Below are positions 13,919-18,324 of a stretch of DNA of 18,324 nucleotides, piece after piece. Numbering within the stretch: position 1 is the first letter of the stretch; every line of letters starts with the position of its first letter. This DNA comes from Candidatus Gastranaerophilales bacterium (GTDB taxonomy: Bacteria > Cyanobacteriota > Vampirovibrionia > Gastranaerophilales > Gastranaerophilaceae), in NCBI GenBank assembly GCA_944323495.1, contig CALUSZ010000201.1, positions 1 through 18,324 of the forward strand, written 5' to 3'. The position numbers were made by a program, and so were the translations under genes. The notes beneath the pieces are model-generated. The model had not been told where the DNA came from, did not search any database, and worked only from the letters and a program-made list of their open reading frames with translations.

Positions 13919-15922
13919 ATGAAAAATATTAAGTGCAAATTGTCAGCAGTTTTATTAGCAGTAATGTTTGTATCTTTACAGGTAAAAGCTATTGAAGGTC
14001 AGATAGATACAGGCCTTGGTAATGAACATGGCGGCGCCGTAATCGATAAAATTACAGGCGGTTATGTTGATCATATTAAAGGGGATAATTCTTTTGACTT
14101 AATTTTTAATGGAGATTCTCACGTAATTTGGGATCAGCTTAATATTGGCAAGGATCAATCTCTTAATTTTAGAACTGACGGAGGAAGTAATTTAACAATA
14201 TTAAATACTGTTAATAGCGGTATGTCTACCATATACGGCCAGATTACTGCTGATGGTGGTATTGGAAAGCTTATTATTTCCAACCCAAATGGCGTTCTTT
14301 TTGACGGCGCTACTTTTACTACAGCCGGAGATACGATGATCACCTCTCAGCCAATGACAGCAACTTTTGTTGATGGCAGAATGGATGTTACAAAAATTGC
14401 TAATACTGTTCCGGTTGGTATGATAAAAATACAAGATTCTAATTTTAATGTAGGCGGTGAGTTTAATATTTTGGCACCTGCAATTAATATTATACGCGGT
14501 CAGGTAAAAGCTGATAATGGTGTTAAACTTATAACAGAAAACGGTCAAGATTATATCGCATCAGGTAATACTTTTTATCCTGGTGTTGAGCTTGAAGCTG
14601 TAAATATTGACGGCAATGTTTATATTAAAACTCACGATGGCAGTGTAAGAACTGTTAACGGCGGTACTATAAATGGTGATGTAAATGTCGATTCAAAAGG
14701 TTCTGTAGCTTTGAATTATAAAAATAATGGTGAAAGACTTACAATAAACGGTGATGTAACTTCCGTTACAGACGGCGAGATGACATTTGTCAGAAATACT
14801 GATGTTAACGGAAATGTCGCATTAACAAGTAATGACGGCTTTGTTGATATCGGAAATGTTAATGTAACAGGAAATGCTGATTTAAAAACTCTTGGTAAAA
14901 ATGATATTCACGATAAAAAATATAATAACTTTGTTCACGTAATAGGTGAAACAAATATAGGCGGGAATTTGAATATAGATTCTTCTCAAAATATTCATAT
15001 TGGGGGTTATGATTATGATACACAAAAACTCGCAGATGGTAAATTAACAGTTGGAGGAGATTTAACAGCTCACGCTCACGACGGTCATGTTATGACAACA
15101 ATTGATACAAGTGCCAATAAGATCTCTTTAAAATCAGATAATTATAACGTTTTAACCGATGGAAAAGCTCTTTTGACAGCAAATGAATATGATTTTTCAG
15201 CCAATGGTTACATTGGAGGTTTAACTCAAACCGGTGATATGACAGTCGACCAAAAAGTTGTTAATATAATGGAAAATTATATACATATCCCGGATTCAGT
15301 CGGGACTCCAGCTTATATAAATATTGCAGGCGGTGAGGTTACAGGAATTAATACTCCGACAGGAGCTTCGGCTTATATCGCATCAAAAGGCGACATGACT
15401 TTGACCGGAGCAAATGCAGGTAATGTATATCTAACTTCTTATGGTAATGATATAAATATAACAGGTGATGGCGTGCATGCAAATACAATTACTGTAGGCG
15501 GTGAAACTGATAAATTAAAAGTAGATTATCCGTCAAGAGATTATACCTTGAAATATACAAATATCAGGGATAATGAACAGGTAACAATCAATGGTGATGA
15601 AGAAATTACTTATGATCTTACTAACGGTGAAAACGGATATAACAGGGGCAGCCAGATTAAAGGTGAAAATACTTATTTAGTAGGCCCAGAAGGCCCTGAT
15701 TCTCCAGGTCCGGGCCCGGATCCAACACCAAATCCGGATCCGAATGAAAGTGCTAAGGTTTTGAGAAGTTACGAAAGACAACCAAATGTGACGGCGGCTC
15801 AACCTTATACTCCGATTGCTTATGCAGCTGATTTGGACGATGATGATATGAATGATAAAGGCGTTCGAAAAAATGTTGATGGCTCTGTAACAGTTGTAAA
15901 AGCTTTTCCAATGGTTAATTAA
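13919..15922 (+). CDS. Haemagglutinin-type (TpsA-like) secreted beta-helix protein, copy 1
   Basis: The open frame extends to an ATG at 13835, but AGAAGG (13905-13910), the TATAAT at 13882 and a proper signal peptide (MKNIKCKLSAVLLAVMFVS to KA, about 24 residues) fix the start at 13919, giving 667 residues. The mature N-terminus (IDTGLGNEHGGAVI) begins a two-partner-secretion haemagglutination domain with LNTVNSG and N122-P-N-G125, hallmarks of the FhaB-type TPS fold. Gly/Asn/Asp-rich repeats of a right-handed beta helix follow to about 585. A Pro-rich linker (about 589-610) leads to a conserved tail of about 57 residues (VLRSYERQ, AYAADLDDD, KNVDGSVTVVK). It is a likely surface adhesin. No TpsB outer-membrane transporter gene is present. 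It is a tandem paralogue of the gene at 16045 and is closed by a strong terminator. Confidence 0.88.
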   Translation: MKNIKCKLSAVLLAVMFVSLQVKAIEGQIDTGLGNEHGGAVIDKITGGYVDHIKGDNSFDLIFNGDSHVIWDQLNIGKDQSLNFRTDGGSNLTILNTVNSGMSTIYGQITADGGIGKLIISNPNGVLFDGATFTTAGDTMITSQPMTATFVDGRMDVTKIANTVPVGMIKIQDSNFNVGGEFNILAPAINIIRGQVKADNGVKLITENGQDYIASGNTFYPGVELEAVNIDGNVYIKTHDGSVRTVNGGTINGDVNVDSKGSVALNYKNNGERLTINGDVTSVTDGEMTFVRNTDVNGNVALTSNDGFVDIGNVNVTGNADLKTLGKNDIHDKKYNNFVHVIGETNIGGNLNIDSSQNIHIGGYDYDTQKLADGKLTVGGDLTAHAHDGHVMTTIDTSANKISLKSDNYNVLTDGKALLTANEYDFSANGYIGGLTQTGDMTVDQKVVNIMENYIHIPDSVGTPAYINIAGGEVTGINTPTGASAYIASKGDMTLTGANAGNVYLTSYGNDINITGDGVHANTITVGGETDKLKVDYPSRDYTLKYTNIRDNEQVTINGDEEITYDLTNGENGYNRGSQIKGENTYLVGPEGPDSPGPGPDPTPNPDPNESAKVLRSYERQPNVTAAQPYTPIAYAADLDDDDMNDKGVRKNVDGSVTVVKAFPMVN

Positions 15923-15926
15923 TTAC

Positions 15927-15961
15927 AAAAAAAGACCGGTTTTGAAACCGGTCTTTTTTTT
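15927..15961 (+). terminator. Strong rho-independent terminator
   Basis: Arms of 16 bp (AAAAAAAGACCGGTTT, 15927-15942, and its complement 15945-15960) pair perfectly around a 2-nt gap and end in a run of eight T. It separates the two haemagglutinin-like genes, which are therefore transcribed separately. Confidence 0.93.
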
Positions 15962-15970
15962 GTAAATTTG

Positions 15971-16016
15971 TGTAACAAAAAGGCAATTTTTTTAAACAAA
16001 AATACTTTTATATATT
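15971..16016 (+). promoter_or_regulatory. Promoter region of the second haemagglutinin-like gene with shared AGGCAATT box
   Basis: TGTAACAAAA (15971-15980) runs directly into AGGCAATTTT (15981-15990). Candidate -10 boxes are AATACT (16001-16006, 13 bp after GGCAAT as at the CHAP-like gene) or TATATT (16011-16016). The 14-base identity with the CHAP-like promoter region points to shared control. Confidence 0.45.
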
Positions 16017-16030
16017 ACAAGGATTAAAAA

Positions 16031-16048
16031 ATGAGGAGTAATATATGA
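16031..16048 (+). other. Five-codon mini-ORF overlapping the next start codon
   Basis: ATG AGG AGT AAT ATA TGA encodes MRSNI and stops at 16046-16048, overlapping the ATG at 16045. AAGGA (16019-16023) lies seven bases before it. Its second and third codons contain the GAGGAG ribosome site of the haemagglutinin-like gene, so translating the mini-ORF would occupy that site. It could equally be chance. Confidence 0.3.
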
Positions 16049-18045
16049 AAAGTCTAAAGAAAAAAATTTCAGCACTTGTTCTAACAACATTATTTGCATC
16101 AATGCAGTTATCTTACGCTTCAATTGATACAGGTTTAGGAGCCGGTCATGGCGGTGCGGTTATTAATGATGCTCAAGGCGGTTTTGTCGGTATTGATGGT
16201 GTTGGTACTGGTAATGTAGACTTAAATTTTGATGGTAATTCTCATATAAACTGGGATTCATTAAATATTAATAAAGGTGAAAATTTAAATTTTAACGCTG
16301 TAAATGGTGCAAATGGTATTACGATTTTGAATACTGTTAATAGCGGAATGTCAACAATTTACGGACAAATAAGTGCAAATAGCGGTATCGGAAAATTGAT
16401 AATTTCAAACCCGAACGGAATGTTGTTTAATGGTGCGACATTTGACGCGGCTGGTGATGTTATGCTTACAACACAGCCAATGACAGCAACATTTATTGAT
16501 GGCAGAATGGATATTACAAAAGTCGCTAATGCTCTTCCTGCAGGTGTAATTACTATTCAAGATTCAAATTTCTCTGTAGGTGGTGAGTTTAACGTACTTG
16601 CTCCTTCAATTGATATTATAAGGGGCGAAATCGCAACACAAAACGGTATGAAACTTATTACAGAAAACGGTCAGGATTACATTGCAAATGGATTTAATGA
16701 TGCAGTAAGAATGGAAGCTGTGAATATTGACGGTGATGTTTATATTGTATCTAAAAAAGGTACAGTAAAAACTGTAGGAGGCGGTACAATTAATGGCGAT
16801 TTGAAAATAGATTCAGATGATAGTGTTTCTTTAAACTACGTTGCGGATGGTAAAGCACTTCATGTTAAGGGGGACGTTGATGTAAAAGGCAATGGAGTTT
16901 TGATGTATGCTAGAAATACTAAAGTTGACGGTAACTTATCAATGGAAAACGGCGGCGGCTTCTTAGAAGTTGGTAATGTTCAAGTTGGCAAGGATATGAA
17001 TCTTAAAACAACAGCAAAATCCGAAAACGCTCAAGGTTACAAACACTTTGTTCACGTAGTAGGTGATAATACCGTTGGTGGTAATTTGAATATTGAATCT
17101 GAAAATAACATTCATATTGGTAACTATAATTATGAAGAAGGTAAACTCTTAGATGGTAGCCTTACAGTAGGCGGAGATGCAACAGCACACGCAATCAATG
17201 GTCATGTAATGGTAACAGTTGATATGTCTGCTGATAAGATTAATTTAAAATCCGATAATTTGAATGTGTTAACTGATGGCAATGCAGTTCTTAAAGCTAA
17301 CGAATATCAGTTCTCTTCAAATGGTTATTTAGGCGGCTTAAGCGGATTTAATGGTCATGCAGTAGATGATGTTGTTATAGCAATAATGGAAGGATATGTT
17401 CCAATTCCGAACAATATCCAAGCTTCAGGCAATATTAATATCGCAGGAGGTACAATCAGTATGATAGAAACTCCAAATGGTGCAACAACAAATATTTCAT
17501 CTCTGGGTGATGTTAAATTAACAGGTGCAAACGCAGGTTACATTAATATAGAGGCTCCTGATAAATATATTGAAATCACAGGTGATGTAAATGCTAATAC
17601 AATCAAAGTCGGTAATAAGACTGATAAATTAAAAGTTGATTTTCCATCAAGAAATTATGAATTAAAATATACAAATATTCGTGACGCTCAAGAAGTAACA
17701 GTAAAAGGTGATGAAGAAATTACATACGAATTAACAAATGGCGAAAATGGCTATAATATTAATGACAATAGAGCTGAAGATACTACTTATCTCGTAGGTC
17801 CGGAAAAAGAAATAGAGCCGACTCCTGATCCGGAACCGACACCAGATCCAATAATTGATCCGGAAGACAATGAAAACGTTAAGGTTTTAAGAAGCTACGA
17901 AAGAATGGAAGATGTTAACAAAGCTCAACCATATACCCCGGTAGCATATGCAGCAGACCTTGATGATGATCAAGAGGACAATGGAGTAAGAAAAAATGTT
18001 GATGGCTCTGTAACAGTAGTAAAAACCTACGCGATGGGTAAATAG
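16045..18045 (+). CDS. Haemagglutinin-type (TpsA-like) secreted beta-helix protein, copy 2
   Basis: This 666-residue paralogue of the preceding protein has the same plan. A signal peptide (MKSLKKKISALVLTTLFASM to YA, about 25) comes first, then IDTGLGAGHGGAVI. The TPS domain shares the 17-residue run TILNTVNSGMSTIYGQI and N122-P-N-G125 at the same residue number, and beta-helix repeats continue to about 580. A Pro/Glu/Asp linker (about 585-611) and a tail of about 55 residues sharing KVLRSYER, AQPYTP, AYAADLDDD and RKNVDGSVTVVK complete it. The linker differs in composition (EPTPDP) from copy 1 (GPGPDP), while the tail is nearly fixed, which suggests the tail has a specific task such as anchoring or sorting. 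GAGGAG six bases before the ATG supports the start. Tandem duplication is the obvious origin; no TpsB is nearby. Confidence 0.88.
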   Translation: MKSLKKKISALVLTTLFASMQLSYASIDTGLGAGHGGAVINDAQGGFVGIDGVGTGNVDLNFDGNSHINWDSLNINKGENLNFNAVNGANGITILNTVNSGMSTIYGQISANSGIGKLIISNPNGMLFNGATFDAAGDVMLTTQPMTATFIDGRMDITKVANALPAGVITIQDSNFSVGGEFNVLAPSIDIIRGEIATQNGMKLITENGQDYIANGFNDAVRMEAVNIDGDVYIVSKKGTVKTVGGGTINGDLKIDSDDSVSLNYVADGKALHVKGDVDVKGNGVLMYARNTKVDGNLSMENGGGFLEVGNVQVGKDMNLKTTAKSENAQGYKHFVHVVGDNTVGGNLNIESENNIHIGNYNYEEGKLLDGSLTVGGDATAHAINGHVMVTVDMSADKINLKSDNLNVLTDGNAVLKANEYQFSSNGYLGGLSGFNGHAVDDVVIAIMEGYVPIPNNIQASGNINIAGGTISMIETPNGATTNISSLGDVKLTGANAGYINIEAPDKYIEITGDVNANTIKVGNKTDKLKVDFPSRNYELKYTNIRDAQEVTVKGDEEITYELTNGENGYNINDNRAEDTTYLVGPEKEIEPTPDPEPTPDPIIDPEDNENVKVLRSYERMEDVNKAQPYTPVAYAADLDDDQEDNGVRKNVDGSVTVVKTYAMGK

Positions 18046-18067
18046 GAAATAAAGATGCAAGATAAAA

Positions 18068-18097
18068 AATAAGCTAACCTCTAGAGGTTAGCTTATT
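18068..18097 (-). terminator. Perfect 30-bp palindrome with a T tract only on the minus strand
   Basis: AATAAGCTAACCTCT (18068-18082) and its exact reverse complement (18083-18097) form a long hairpin. On the plus strand it is followed by GCATGTTAGG, not a T run; on the minus strand the stem runs into TTATTTTTTATC. It is thus best suited to end transcripts coming from the right, although it may also act for the gene ending at 18045. Confidence 0.65.
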
Positions 18098-18108
18098 GCA
18101 TGTTAGGA

Positions 18109-18171
18109 TTAATTCTTAAACATTTTATCAATTGCATTTATAGGCATGTTTTTTACAAAATAAAAAATCAA
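18109..18171 (-). pseudogene. Possible 3' remnant of a minus-strand gene
   Basis: The minus strand has 20 codons from a TTG (18171) to TAA (18109), reading LIFYFVKNMPINAIDKMFKN, with a TGA 10 bp further upstream. It looks like a protein C-terminus, and the palindrome with a minus-strand T tract lies 11 bp beyond its stop. No ribosome site is seen. It may be the decayed end of a deleted gene whose terminator survives, or chance. Confidence 0.25.
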
Positions 18172-18179
18172 ATAAAGGG

Positions 18180-18208
18180 TTCACAAACCCTGATATATGT
18201 GGTATTAT
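18180..18208 (+). promoter_or_regulatory. Promoter of the type IV pilin-like gene
   Basis: TTCACA (18180-18185), a 17-bp spacer and TGG-TATTAT (18200-18208, extended -10) make a good sigma-70 promoter, with a start near 18215. The leader of about 59 nt holds GTAAC/GTTAC inverted repeats at 18215-18242 and 18236-18252. Confidence 0.6.
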
Positions 18209-18273
18209 AGTATTATGTAACACAATATGTTTTAAGTTACATTCAACGTAACACATTATAGGAGAGCTTTTAT

Positions 18274-18324
18274 ATGAAAAAATCAGGATTTACTCTGGCG
18301 GAAGTATTGATAACGCTTGGAATT
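18274..18324 (+). CDS. Type IV pilin-like / pseudopilin protein (3'-truncated by window edge)
   Basis: Only the first 17 codons are visible: MKKSGFTLAEVLITLGI. This is a class III (prepilin) signal: a short basic leader with Gly at -1, Phe at +1 and Glu at +5 of the mature protein, then the start of the hydrophobic assembly helix. A prepilin peptidase would cut after Gly5 and methylate Phe6. AGGAGA (18260-18265), eight bases before the ATG, supports the start. The sequence fits a major or minor pilin or a type II secretion pseudopilin; which one cannot be told from this much. Very similar N-termini are typical of the many pilin-like proteins of Gastranaerophilales, as far as I recall. Confidence 0.9.
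   Translation, partial: MKKSGFTLAEVLITLGI

Noticed and set aside
18176..18191. AGGGTT-CACA-AACCCT hairpin as terminator or tRNA-like arm
   Set aside because: It is short, without a T tract, and overlaps the better-supported -35 of the pilin promoter; no tRNA fold surrounds it.
1..18324. CRISPR array, insertion sequence, tRNA or rRNA
   Set aside because: No regularly spaced repeats, transposase motifs, terminal inverted repeats with target duplications, or tRNA/rRNA-like stretches were seen on reading both strands.

Overview
The window is AT-rich, densely packed DNA from a bacterium with a Gram-negative type of envelope: a Sec-exported outer-membrane porin, haemagglutinin-type (TpsA-like) beta-helix proteins, and the start of a type IV prepilin whose N-terminus is KSG|FTLAEVLITLGI. 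That prepilin style, the low GC, and the mix of small coiled-coil envelope proteins with orphan haemagglutinin-like proteins recall gut non-photosynthetic Cyanobacteria (Melainabacteria/Vampirovibrionia, Gastranaerophilales). This placement is inferred from style; the window holds no marker gene that proves it.

Layout. Positions 1-4172 (+) are mainly housekeeping: the 3' part of mutL, a small membrane-anchored coiled-coil protein closed by a terminator, then ilvD (branched-chain amino acid synthesis) translationally coupled to a 5-formyltetrahydrofolate cyclo-ligase gene. Positions 4166-7797 (-) are a cluster of unrecognised genes: a 591-aa protein with helical ends and a variable middle, a 285-aa Gly/Ser/Tyr-rich protein with a hydrophobic segment, a doubtful 74-aa ORF, an 89-aa basic helical protein and a 110-aa coiled-coil protein. 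The 110-aa protein shares its N-terminal signature with the 591-aa protein and also resembles its C-terminal end. None of these proteins has a Sec signal peptide. This cluster is the best candidate for an undescribed system.

Positions 7952-9148 (+) hold a porin with a probably leaderless mRNA and a perfect 16-bp palindrome in front of its extended -10. Positions 9145-11245 hold a CHAP/NlpC-like protein with an Asn/Phe-rich N-terminal half (-), a YkgJ-type cysteine-cluster protein (-), a secreted coiled-coil protein (+), a bidirectional terminator and a secreted four-cysteine protein (-). Positions 11344-13793 (+) hold a membrane-anchored class A beta-lactamase/transpeptidase-like protein and UDP-galactopyranose mutase. 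Positions 13882-18045 (+) hold two tandem paralogous haemagglutinin-type proteins with a conserved C-terminal tail. The window ends in the first 17 codons of a type IV pilin-like gene.

Most of the window after 4166 concerns the cell surface: export-type proteins, porin, wall-active enzymes, a galactofuranose precursor enzyme, adhesin-like proteins and pilin. Several intergenic regions share short motifs (AGGCAATTWT and the odd dyad TTGTWACAA), and promoter-associated dyads lie at 4809-4830, 7952-7967 and 18215-18252. This suggests common control of part of the surface gene set.
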